DNA from: Pyronema omphalodes | Taxonomy: Eukaryota; Ascomycota; Pezizomycetes; Pezizales; Pyronemataceae | NCBI GenBank assembly: GCA_024516155.1 | Contig: JAJJXM010000120.1 | Span: 1 to 64,000 of the forward strand | DNA length: 64,000 nucleotides | Direction: 5' to 3' | Shown: piece after piece, positions 55,280-64,000 of the stretch | How positions within the stretch are numbered: the stretch's first letter is position 1 | How the letters are laid out: each line of letters begins with the position of its first letter | Notes under the pieces: model-generated | What the model was told of the DNA's origin: nothing | Seen by the model: the letters and a program-made list of their open reading frames with translations, nothing else | Database searches by the model: none | Program-made: the position numbers and the translations under genes

Positions 55280-58200
55280 TTAAACGCGTTGGTCCCTCGG
55301 CATGCTTGGGTTCTTTGAGTGGAACTCGCGGAGAGATTCCAAGCCGCCTACTATGAAAGATTCATATGGTTCTTCTGTTTGATCTTTCTTTAAGGGGAAG
55401 CCTTTCCATTTGACTCGGTAAAGTACTTTTCCTCTTGTTTTTCTACTCGAAATGATTTCTTCAATTTCCCATTCCTCATTGCCTTCAATGTCATCTGCTT
55501 CATCGATGATCTGAAGGAGGTCTGGCGGAGGTCTGTTGCCATTGTTGTAGGGCTCGAGTAGGGAGACGTGGAAGGTGTTGTGGATCTTCCATTTCCGGGG
55601 GAGAGATAAGCGCATCGCTGTTGGTGATACTACTTTCTCTATGGCGAAGGGACCGTGCTTTTTGTGGTCGAGCTTGTCTTTTGGTCTCCTTGTTTGTATG
55701 TGTCGTCCGTCTAACATGACCAGATCTCCAACCTTAAATTCTGGGGCATCCTTTCGTTTAGCGTCTGCATACTTCCGCATCCTTTCTTGTGTCGACTTCA
55801 AGTTCTGAATAAGTATGCCATGGACGGAGGTGATGTGGTTGATGAAGCTTTGTTCCTCATTCAGTTTCGTGTTTGATGATGCCGGGTTGGTGCATGCTGG
55901 GTGTCTTCCGTAATTGGCGTAGAAGGACGACATGCCAGTAGCCTGGGTTATTGAATTGTTGTAGGCGAATTCGGCCATGGGTAGTAGGTCGACCCAATCA
56001 TCCATCTCGTAGTTAATGAATGATCGGAGGTATGCTTCGATGGTTTGGTTGATTCGTTCAGTTTGCCCATCCGTTTGAGGGTGGAAGGCAGTGCTCATTC
56101 TTGGGCGAACACCTAAAATGCCCAAGAATTGTTTCCACTCTGTCGAAGTGAATCTGGAGTCTCGATCCGAGATTATGTCTGTCGGAATGCCGTGGAATCT
56201 CCAAATCTCTCTTGCGAATATCTTGACCAGATGAGCAGCTGTTTTTTCATCTTTCTTGAGCGGGATAAAATGAGCCATCTTTGTGAATCTATCGATGATG
56301 ACCCATAGTTGATCGCAACCATCAGAAAGTGGTAAGTCTGTTATAAAATCCATGGCGATTGATGTCCATGGAGCGTATGGAAGCTCGAGTGGCGAAAGCA
56401 TTCCATAGGGTTTGTGTCGTGCTGTTTTGTCTCGTTGACATTCGTTACAGCCTCGGATGTATTCAATTATTTCCTGGTCCATCTTTGGCCACCAGAAATT
56501 TCGTCTTATCGATTCTATTGTTTTATCTTGGCCAAAGTGGCCTGCAATTTTACTGTTATGCTCTGTATGAAGGACCGCTTGTCGTGCATTCTGTGGGACC
56601 CAGAGTAATCCTTTGCGATATAATAAACCGTTTCTTTCTTCTAATAATCCTTCCGTCCTAACCTTTTCCTTTCCTTCTTGATCCTTCGCGCTTCCATCCA
56701 AACTCCTTAAAGCCTGCTGGTATGCCGCGTCCTTCTTTCCTGCTTCCTTTATATCCATTTCAAATTCCTTTGTCCATCTAGATACTGCCGTTGACAGATA
56801 TTCTAGTTGAACAGCCGAGCAACAAAAAACCATTCCTTCTCCTCCTGTACTGATTGCTGAAATTGCGTTGAAGTGTTTTTCTTTCAGGATCGTCTGTACA
56901 GGCTGATCTCCATCTCCCCCCTTTTCAGGGCGGTACTCCGGGCGCCTAGACAATGCATCTGGCTTGCCGTTACTTGTTCCTTTTCGATAAAAAATTTTGA
57001 AGTCCACGCCGGCCAATTCCTGAGCCCAGCGTGCCTGCCTTCGGTTGAGCACTTTAGTTGTCATAAAGTATTCGAGATTTTTATGGTCGGTGTATACCTG
57101 AACCACGTGTAAGGATCCCTCCAGATATCGCCTCCAAACCTTAAAGCAGTCAACAATTGCTAGTAATTCCTTGTCATGAATTTCATAATTGATTTCTGCT
57201 GGGGAGAATTTCCTGGAGTGAAAGGCGACAGGGTGCAATTTGTTATCATCCCCTTTTTGTGACAGGGTGGCACCTAGTGCGAATTCTGAAGCATCGGTCT
57301 CAACAATACATTCGCGCCGGGGGTCGAAATGTGTGAGGATCGGTGCTGTCGTGAAGCATTTCTTGAGTTTTTCGAATGCTGTTGTCATGTTTTCGGTCCA
57401 AACCCAATCCTTTGGGGAACCCTTTGTTGAGTCGCTTAAGGGTCTTGCGATCTTGGAGAATCCGGCAATGAAGCGACGGTAAAAGTTGGCGAATCCAATG
57501 AATGATTGGACGCCTTTCAAATTGGTTGGCCGCTGCCAATCTTGAATGCTTTGAACCTTGTCCTGGGCCATTTCAATTCCGTCTTGTGAAATGACATAGC
57601 CTAAGAAATCAACCCTGGATGTTGACCAGAAACACTTGTCCTGTGAAATAGCCAGGCCATTTTCTGCAAGTCGTTTCAGAACATCTAGGACCAGTCGGTC
57701 GTGCTCTTTCTCAGTTTCGGCGTAGATCAGAATATCGTCAAGGTAGACAATGAGGCCTTGATCGAGTAAGTCCCGGAATATGTGATTCATCATATTCTGG
57801 AAGGTTGCTGGTGCATTAGAGAGTCCGAACGGCATTACTGTGTATTCGTACAGCCCATATCTTGTTTTGAAGGCTGTCTTCCATTCGTCTCCGTGCTTTA
57901 TCCTGATTAGATTATAGCCGTTTTTAAGATCAATTTTAGTGAAGATTTTGGCACTGCGACCTCGATCTTGTAATTCGGTCATGATCGGTAAAGGGTACCG
58001 GTTTGCTATGGTTACTTTATTCAAGCCCCGGTAGTCGACACAAAGTCGTAGTCCTCTGCCATGGGATTTTGGGACGAAGATGATTGGTGCCGCTGCTGGG
58101 GATTTTGAATGTCTAATTTTACCGAGTTCCAACATTTCTTTGAGATATTTTCGAAGTTCTGTGAGCTCGGCTTCGTTCAAGGGGTACATTGGTCCCCATG

Positions 58201-59008
58201 GCGGCTGTTCCCCTTCCTTGATGTCGATTGCATGATCATATGGCTTATGATCGGGTAGTTTGTCGGCTAGTTCTTTTCCCAAGACTTCGCATAGGGGTCG
58301 GAACTTATCGGGTATGATGCAGGCTGGGTTGATGTCGGTTGTGTCTGAAGTAAAAGCGGCAACATACCCAATTACTGTGGCATCTTCATTGAATAGGACA
58401 TCTGGATCCAGCGAGAGCGAGAATTCTTGTGCCGCAGCTAACGTACAGTGTTGCTTGCAGAAGTTGGTATCCAAGGTAATGTCGTCGGGATTTCCCCAAA
58501 AGTTATTTGGTTGGTGTTTTGCCATCCACCATCAGGGCAGGATGATGTCCGTTCCTGATTCTAATGGCATAATCTCGAAAGTTTCTCTTGTATAATGCTG
58601 TCGGTATTGTAAGAGGAGAGAATGGGTAAAGGCCTGTCCAGCCTCACGTAGCGCAGATCCGTCTGCTCCATTGATGCGTAGAGGTTGATTCCGGTTGATA
58701 TGGGGGAGATCATGTCTCGCTACAAATGTCGAACTGATAATGGGGATTGCTGCCCCAGTGTCGAACATTGTCCGAACGCAGAACACCCGTTCCCCTGGTA
58801 CTGATATGTTCATTTTGACTATGGGCCGTGGCCCGGATTTTGGGGGTTCGTTTTCAACTTTTTTCATGATTTTAGCCTTTTTACTGTGTTTTTGAGTTTT
58901 TTGTGGTTTTGTCCGTTTAACGCCGCAAATCGAAAGATGTCTATGGTTCAATGCGTCTTGATCTGGTTGACCGTGCTTGCGCATCGTAGCCGGTCTTGTT
59001 AGTTTAAA
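55280..59008 (-). pseudogene. pol: Pol of element F, one nonsense codon
   Basis: Entered by -1 frameshift at 59002-59008 (no ATG; TTG at 59035). Protease with MFDTGAA (about 58755). TGA at 58529-58531 between LP and WWMAKHQP, where A and E have a Tyr codon. Then RT (LCVDYRGLN, MPFGLSNAPATF, YLDD near 57745), RNase H (VETDASEFALG), integrase (HHCC with CQRDK; MDFITDL, SDRDSRF, TDGQTER) and a chromodomain near the end (EWEIEEIISSRKT...LYRVKWKGFPLKKD). Stop 55280-55282. The 1,081 codons after the TGA are unbroken. Confidence 0.93.
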
Positions 59009-61338
59009 TCCGAATGTTCGGATGTAATCTCCCAAACACGGGGGGAATCTGGCGAAATCGGTGCGACCGCGGCTACCTGTTTAGCCTTTTTAGTAGGTCG
59101 CTCCTCTTCAGACCCTTCGTCGTCAGCCTCGTCGTCGGTTGACCTTGCCCTTTTCTTTCGGTTCACCGCAGCCACTTTTGCTGTAAGTTCGGTACCCTGG
59201 GAGGTCTTCTTCGCAAAGCATTCCAATGTGTGGTGGCTGGAACGTCCACATCACCAACAGGATGCCTTATCCGCCTTGTACTGGTCGATTTCAGCCTGGG
59301 GTACACCGACCAATGCATCCCGGGTGCTCTGGAATTTCTTCTCTTTTGGTTTGTTGGAGGTTGAAGGTCTGTCCCTCTGGTTGTCCTTCGATTTCTGGTG
59401 ACGTCCCTTATCTTTCTCGTTCTTCTTTGTTGACCTATCTTTCTCTGTCTGGAAATCGATTTGTTGTAGGAGTGGATTCTCCTTCTGGTTCATCTCCTTT
59501 TCTCTGTTGGTGGCCTTCTTTACAAGGGCAGCCTTGAAGAGTTCAAATGATGGGTCGTATAAATCTTCCGTCAGATCCGATGCTGCTCGGACGACCTCAT
59601 CAGCGAAGGACTGAGCATACATCTCCCGGAGAACCTCTCCCTGAAGCTGAGCCTTCTCCTGGTAGATCGACATTCGGATTCCCCACTGGTCGGCGGGAAG
59701 CCCGGTCTTGTGCCAGCCCGGTAGGTGTTTCCAGCGAAGCTTGTTCATTTTCGCGGTGTAGTTCCGGCGCTCATGTGGGTCGCGGAAGTATTGAGTCATT
59801 GCCGCCGCATAGGTTTCCCAGGTGTCTTGCTGCTTTGAGGACTGCCATGTGTCAACGCGATTCTGGTGCCATTGCCGTGCATCGCCCTTGAGGAAGGATC
59901 CAAGCCAATGAATCTTTTGGAGGTCCGTTTGATAGTCAATTGCTCGGACTGTCATGAACTCTTTCACGGCCTTGAACCAAGGCATGAACTCGGCCTTCTC
60001 CCCAGAAAAGGATTCTGGTTCCTTCATTTCAGGCGCTTTACCAACGACCACGGGTGCCCTGTTTTTTGACACCCTATTCTTCTTATCCCTTTTGCGGAGC
60101 CCCCGAATGTATCGCCGAATTTCTTTTGGGAGTTGTTCGGCATACCTGGGCGCCGAGTCTGAATCTGAATCGGAGGACTCAGAGCTACTACTGTCAGGTG
60201 AAGGAGGAGGAGGGGGCACACGTCCGTTTGGTGGACTACTTCCCCGTCTGGAACCTTTTCGGGAGGCCTGAATGGATCCTGGTCCGTTCCGTTCATTTGG
60301 TCTGGGAGGAATCGGCGGGGGCAGGTTATAAAGGGAGTCATCATCTCCCTGGTCGTCGGGTTCGGAATTGGTCATGTCGTGGTCACTCTCCGGTGAAGGG
60401 GCCCGACCATCTCTACAACGTCCTTGGATGACTTCACTGATTAGTGATGCTACATCTGCTTGCCTACCCGGACCCGCAACCCTTTTGACCTGCTCCTGTA
60501 GTTCCAGCTCAATTGCCTTCCACTTGTTGTCGAAGGCAGCCTGTAACTCTTCCCTTTCGCGTTGACTTGCCGCGGCGGCCTCGTCTTGTTGCTTCTTCAG
60601 GCGATCATGATCCGCCTGTTGTCGTTTCTGAAGTTGTGAAAGGCGGTCCATTTCCTTTCGGACTCTCTTTTTCTCTTCCGCCAAGTCCGCCTTCAATGCA
60701 GCTTCCTTATCCTTCAACTCCTGCTTGTCCTTGGCCATCCGGGCCTCCAAGTCCTTCTCTTTTTGTCGTAATTCCGCTGCCCATCGTTCGCAGCTGGCAT
60801 TCCATTCCTCCTGTTTTGTAGCTTCCGCTTTATAGTAAGCCATGATGATTTGTTGGTTATTTTCTAACTTCTCGGTATAGGCCTCCAGGGTCACTTGTCG
60901 ATGGACCTCGTCATTGGCCCGAGTGATCTGGAGGTCCCCCATTTGTCGTTGAAGCTGAGTATATGCTTCGGCAACCTCCATGAATTGGCGGTTGGTGAGG
61001 TTGAATTGGGCATTTGCTGCGTTACCCATCTGTTGTTGTGTTTGTTGGAGGGCTTGGTCCAAGTTGACTTGGATGTTTTCATATGCCGTTTGCATATTCA
61101 TGAACATCCGGATTGCATCGCCCTCGTCGTTCTGTATCTGGCTGCGTAAGTTGCTGATGTCTACAGCCGTACGAGCCAGTTGTCTCATCAGGTCCTCAGC
61201 CCATGGTGGGATGCTCGGAATACTGATGGAATCTGGTACCCCGCTCATTTCCACCTCATTGCTGACGCGGTCTGGGTCAGCACCGAGGAGAGCCCATGAG
61301 GGGAGGGGTTGGAATTCGTATTCCATGAGTTGAGCCAT
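58999..61338 (-). pseudogene. gag: gag of element F, stop inside the zinc knuckle
   Basis: ATG 61338 to TAA 58999-59001, about 780 codons. The N-terminal 340 residues are strongly coiled-coil (Lys/Glu/Gln-rich, e.g. KEKDLEARMAKDKQELKDKE). Then come a Pro/Ser/Asp-rich linker, the capsid-like domain (EPESFSGEKAEFMPWFKAVK, about 60025 to 59500) and a Lys-rich region. The knuckle reads C-W-stop-C-G-R-S-S-H-H-T-L-E-C: the TGA at 59248-59250 stands where A and E have Arg, most simply CGA to TGA. Downstream the frame is open to the slippery site. Confidence 0.9.
59002..59008 (-). promoter_or_regulatory. Gag/pol -1 frameshift site TTTAAAC followed by TAA (element F)
   Basis: Minus strand reads GAT TTA AAC TAA in the gag frame, so T TTA AAC is in phase. 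UUUAAAC is a canonical -1 slippery heptamer. The shifted frame (TTT AAA CTA ACA) is the open pol frame. Whether a pseudoknot follows was not examined. Confidence 0.75.
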
Positions 61339-61393
61339 GTCGTAATATGGTGGCTGATGCGTACTTCTCGATTCACTCGGTGAGGTGTATGAG

Positions 61394-61404
61394 TAAACTT
61401 ATAG
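61394..61404 (-). promoter_or_regulatory. Primer-binding site of element F
   Basis: In element sense the LTR is followed by C then TATAAGTTTA. This pairs with TAAACTTATA in the LTR (plus strand 61546-61555). Confidence 0.55.
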
Positions 61405-63013
61405 TGTAAACCGGGGGTCCCAGGGTAATGGACGGCCGGGTAACTCTGAAATTCCCGAAAGAAAAGAGAGAAGCAATAATTCCCAAAAGGGGAATTATTA
61501 CTTCTCAAGGGGATTCTTCTAACGGAGAGTAGAGGTGATAACAGTTATAAGTTTAAACTCTCCTGCTTATCTCAGGGAGCGTTTCGAGAGTATCGGTTTC
61601 GTTTGGTGGTCGTTTCTTTCAGAGGGACGACCGGAGGTATTGTATTGATTGGAGGTAAGGTATATATTTGAGGACGTCGGGTATTGACTCAAAAGATGAC
61701 AATAACCCTCCGTGGGAAGTGTTGTTGTATTCGGGACAGTATTGATTGCGTTGCTGGATGATGGCTTCTTCGAGTGGGGGCTTTTGGCACTTTTATATTT
61801 TTCTTATCTTGAGCTCCCCACTCATATACCATGCAAGCACTATGCGGTGGGCGGAAGTGGAAGTACCCTAAGACGTTGGTTGGCTACACCTAAACGTGAT
61901 TTTTCCACCATACAAAATGCAACTTTTGGTAAAAACGCTAATATCGCGAATATACTTTAAGACATCCTCCGGGCCGTTATCCGGATGATGCCTTAGACCT
62001 TTGCTAATGCCTAGACTCGTTCTTTTCGTCGTTTGCACTGATGTCATTAATTATAATGAGGCATCGGAATGCATTTCGAGGAATGTGCATTGCAGTACCG
62101 GCTGACGCGTTCCTGCAACTAACTTCGGACTTCGATATCCGGCTGGCTATTCCGTCGCATCCGGTGAAGTCGTTTGTATGATCTGATAATGTCGTCATGG
62201 TCGGCAATAGACGGTGGGCCTTCCGGGGGTCCCAAATAGGAGGTGGTCGGATGTTCCGTTCGTCGTACGGTTGTCTCGTCATATCGGCAGTTCGAAGGTG
62301 CGTTTGCGAAGATAAGGTTTCCGGTGATAACTAACCAAAGAGGCAGTTAACTCCTTATCTCCTTCGGCCGACTAGACTCCGCTGTCGTGTGATGTTATTC
62401 GGCTTATCCGGTTTTCTCCGTCGGTCAGGCGTAATGCCTCGGTCACATATGACTATGTTTTCTTGTTTTACGGCAAAGTGTTTCGTGAATACATTATCCC
62501 ATTAAACTTAAATACAGTTCTTTCCCTCCTAACCTTCCTATCCTCATCAACCTTGATATCTGTTTCCTGCGGTGACCTACTTGCGTCACATTCTCCTTTC
62601 TATTCGTATGTATATCTGGCCCGCCGGGTCTCTTAGTTCCACGACCCTTTCTGGACGGTTTTCTCGTATACGGCGGAAGAGGTGCGTTCGCTCAAAGGCT
62701 TCGGTAAGTCTTTGAGTGAGTCCCTAAGGTTATAAGTATTCCAGGTTTTTATCAGCGGCAGCGGTATGTTCCTCGAGGTATGGCTGCGCATTAGAAACCG
62801 CAGTCATTGATCGGAAACAGACCCACCTCGGGGGCTGCCCCGGGTTTCCCCGCCCTAGATGACGCTGACTTGTTCCCTGGCCCCCCATTATCATACTTCC
62901 TGCGGGACGTGGATGAAGGGTGGTTAGTAATAGCTCTCGCCTTTGACTTGAGTTATTACGTAGGTAAGAATCCCCATTCTTTTTTAAATGTTTTATCGGG
63001 GTAGGGTATGACA
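61405..63013 (-). repeat. 5' LTR of element F
   Basis: 1,609 bp, then TSD gttcc at 63014-63018. The proposed self-primer lies about 150 bases before the LTR end (61546-61555). Confidence 0.94.
61546..61555 (-). promoter_or_regulatory. Proposed self-primer of element F
   Basis: Plus strand TATAAGTTTA; element sense TAAACTTATA, complementary to the ten bases next to the LTR. The 3' LTR copy has one change (AAGTTG). Confidence 0.5.
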
Positions 63014-63018
63014 GTTCC
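63014..63018. repeat. Target-site duplication gttcc of element F (right)
   Basis: Second copy of 53498-53502. Confidence 0.93.
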
Positions 63019-63267
63019 GCTAAGAAGACGGTTGGAGGAACAGAGCTCTCTGGCGAGGCAAAGGTTGCTTCTTCAGGGAACAGGAAGCGCGATGATGATA
63101 ACAATGGAAAGGAAGGGCAGGAGAAGCCCAAAGAAAACAAAAAGACGAAGACCGCAGCAGTGCGGCAGGATGATGATGAGATAATGGAAGATGCTCAGCC
63201 TAGGATTTGGGCGATTGAGCAAAAGGATGAGGAATCGGATTTTTAACGTCCTTATCAGAATGCGTAT

Positions 63268-63519
63268 CTACGGCTTACTGACGATAGGCACCGCGGCGTG
63301 TCGGCGAAGGGTGGGGCGGCGGTGGCTTGGGTAAGGCTTGGAGGTTCGGGATGGGCAATGTTTTGCTAGGAAATCACAGGTGAGTTTGGGAGAGATGGAA
63401 ATGTCAGAAGGCAACTTTTGTAGATAGGATTGGTGTAAACTGAGACTGGATTGCGTGAAGAAAATAAACTAAGTACAATTTTCCTCCTCTGATACTGGTT
63501 CCTTCATGACCTGTGACTC
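63268..63519. other. Unassigned sequence, no gene seen
   Basis: Similarity to element D ends near 63267. The following 250 bases are GT-rich then AT-rich and hold only short frames. Confidence 0.4.
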
Positions 63520-63545
63520 AGCATTCTCCGCCTGCGGAGAATGCT
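63520..63545. repeat. 26-base palindrome
   Basis: AGCATTCTCCGC, spacer CT, GCGGAGAATGCT: two perfect 12-base arms. It could form a strong hairpin. No element end is recognised next to it. Confidence 0.8.
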
Positions 63546-63601
63546 CCAATGCTACGCGCCGTGATAAACTAAATACATGACCAACATTCCCCACCACCGC
63601 C

Positions 63602-63836
63602 AACCGCCAGAATTCCAAATAATAGAACAAAGAAACAATACATACTCAAAGATAACTACCGTGCTAACCGCAGTAATTCCAAATAACAAAGAAACAATAC
63701 ATACCAAAAGATAACTTGCTAACTGCCGTAATTCCAAATAACAAAGAAACAATACATACCGAAAAAGATAACTACCTTGCTAACCGCCGTAATTCCAAAT
63801 ACATAACAAAGAAATAAAAGATTCCAACAACTGCCC
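63602..63836 (+). repeat. Four-copy imperfect tandem repeat (55-64 bp unit)
   Basis: Units begin AACCGCCAGAATTCC, AACCGCAGTAATTCC, AACTGCCGTAATTCC and AACCGCCGTAATTCC. Each contains AACAAAGAAA and most ACAATACATAC and AAAGATAACT. Units differ by small gaps. Confidence 0.8.
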
Positions 63837-63898
63837 AACCGCCGTGATACCTAAAATCATCCTAAATAACAAATATTTCCTAACCTATGAAAATCCCC

Positions 63899-63921
63899 GG
63901 CAAGGGGCCCAGCCCCTTGCC
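63899..63921. repeat. Hairpin GGCAAGGGGC / GCCCCTTGCC
   Basis: Two perfect 10-base arms around CCA, followed directly by CTAA. It recalls a Helitron 3' end but lacks the usual spacer between hairpin and CTRR. Confidence 0.7.
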
Positions 63922-64000
63922 CTAACCCTATCCCTTTTACTTCATTATTGCATAGCAGGTGGCTAGGGTGATGGTAACCACCCATAGCCCTGCGGTGGTG

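Larger units (their letters stand above)
53503..63013 (-). mobile_element. Ty3/Gypsy chromovirus, element F (minus strand)
   Basis: 9.5 kb; LTRs of 1,609 bp about 1% different; gag, pol and chromodomain on the minus strand. A third family, related to A in primer site, purine tract and the WWMAKHQP region of pol. Two nonsense codons: one in the gag knuckle, one between protease and RT. It lies inside gag of D. Confidence 0.95.
36569..63246 (+). pseudogene. gag: gag of element D, three pieces, many stops
   Basis: Pieces 36569-38219, 53218-53502 and 63014-63246. The first has TAG or TAA in place of sense codons of A/E at about 36868, 37037, 37490 and 37600, and TGA near 37668. The second has TAG at about 53309 (CAG in A) and the knuckle CWRCGPSGHKMFDC. 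Several of the stops are CAG or CAA to TAG/TAA. The last piece ends GAT TTT TAA (63238-63246), as in A and E. About 30 bases of gag are missing at the pogo insertion. Confidence 0.88.
33292..63267 (+). mobile_element. Ty3/Gypsy element D: 5' LTR and gag only, split by pogo and F
   Basis: Pieces: LTR 33292-36441 with a LINE; leader and gag 36442-38219; after the pogo element, 53218-53502; after F, 63014-63246; then about 20 more bases resembling the start of A pol. Everything downstream (pol and 3' LTR) is gone, so no TSD can be checked. It is the oldest named A-family copy here apart from the solo fragments. Confidence 0.88.

Noticed and set aside
63602..63836. CRISPR-like array
   Set aside because: Units are contiguous imperfect tandem copies without unique spacers, and the organism is eukaryotic.
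63899..63926. Helitron 3' terminus (hairpin plus CTAA)
   Set aside because: The hairpin abuts CTAA without the usual spacer, and no Helitron sequence lies upstream.
63917..63935. Telomere-like CTAACCC
   Set aside because: Only about one and a half units, no array.

Overview
This window looks like a transposon graveyard from a filamentous fungus. The evidence is chromodomain-bearing Ty3/Gypsy elements, fungal-type PIF/Harbinger and pogo/Tigger transposases, a Helitron, and GT-AG introns of 47-66 nt. I lean towards Basidiomycota, but the sequence does not settle the phylum. I recognised no host gene, rRNA, tRNA or CRISPR array. Almost every base belongs to a mobile element, and the elements are nested up to three deep.

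Layout. (1) 1-17730: an old inverted LTR is split by full-length chromovirus A (7-17118, TSD caatg). A carries an ORF1-only LINE in its 5' LTR (1261-3058). Its pol is split by a younger chromovirus of another family, B (5979-12389, identical 531-bp LTRs, TSD caaaa). (2) 17731-29156: a decayed Helitron on the minus strand, interrupted by a Harbinger-like element H1. H1 has a Myb/SANT-like gene on + and a transposase on -. The Myb-like gene is itself split by a minus-strand B-family copy, B' (20346-26762, TSD cctgg). (3) 29157-33291: an old A-family LTR fragment, then a second decayed Harbinger, H2. (4) 33292-about 63267: a 5' fragment of an older A-family element, D. It has the same LINE at the same LTR site. 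Its gag is split twice. The first split is a pogo/Tigger element (38220-53217) with an apparently intact spliced transposase, which itself holds a three-LTR tandem chromovirus array, C/E (40357-52941, TSD agatg). The second is a minus-strand chromovirus of a third family, F (53503-63013, TSD gttcc). (5) 63268-64000: no gene, two strong palindromes and a short tandem repeat.

Three chromovirus families (A/C/D/E, B/B', F) share a design: gag with a CCHC knuckle; a pol that lies in the -1 frame at the gag stop and mostly lacks its own ATG; PR-RT-RNaseH-integrase; a C-terminal chromodomain; and a purine tract next to the 3' LTR. No family has a tRNA-like primer site. Instead, the bases just after the 5' LTR are complementary to a point inside the LTR near the expected RNA start (12, 9 and 10 nt), as in Tf1-type self-priming. 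At the gag/pol border F has UUUAAAC directly before UAA, B has GGGAAAA 3 nt before the stop, and A/D/E have UUUUUAA over the stop.

Nearly all copies are damaged by nonsense changes, frameshifts or insertions. The most intact parts are B's pol, the pogo transposase, the LINE ORF1 and E (one nonsense codon). The observations I rate highest are the repeated use of one LTR site by an ORF1-only LINE, the self-priming and frameshift signals in three families, a conserved small ORF overlapping the gag start in the B family, and the three-LTR array.
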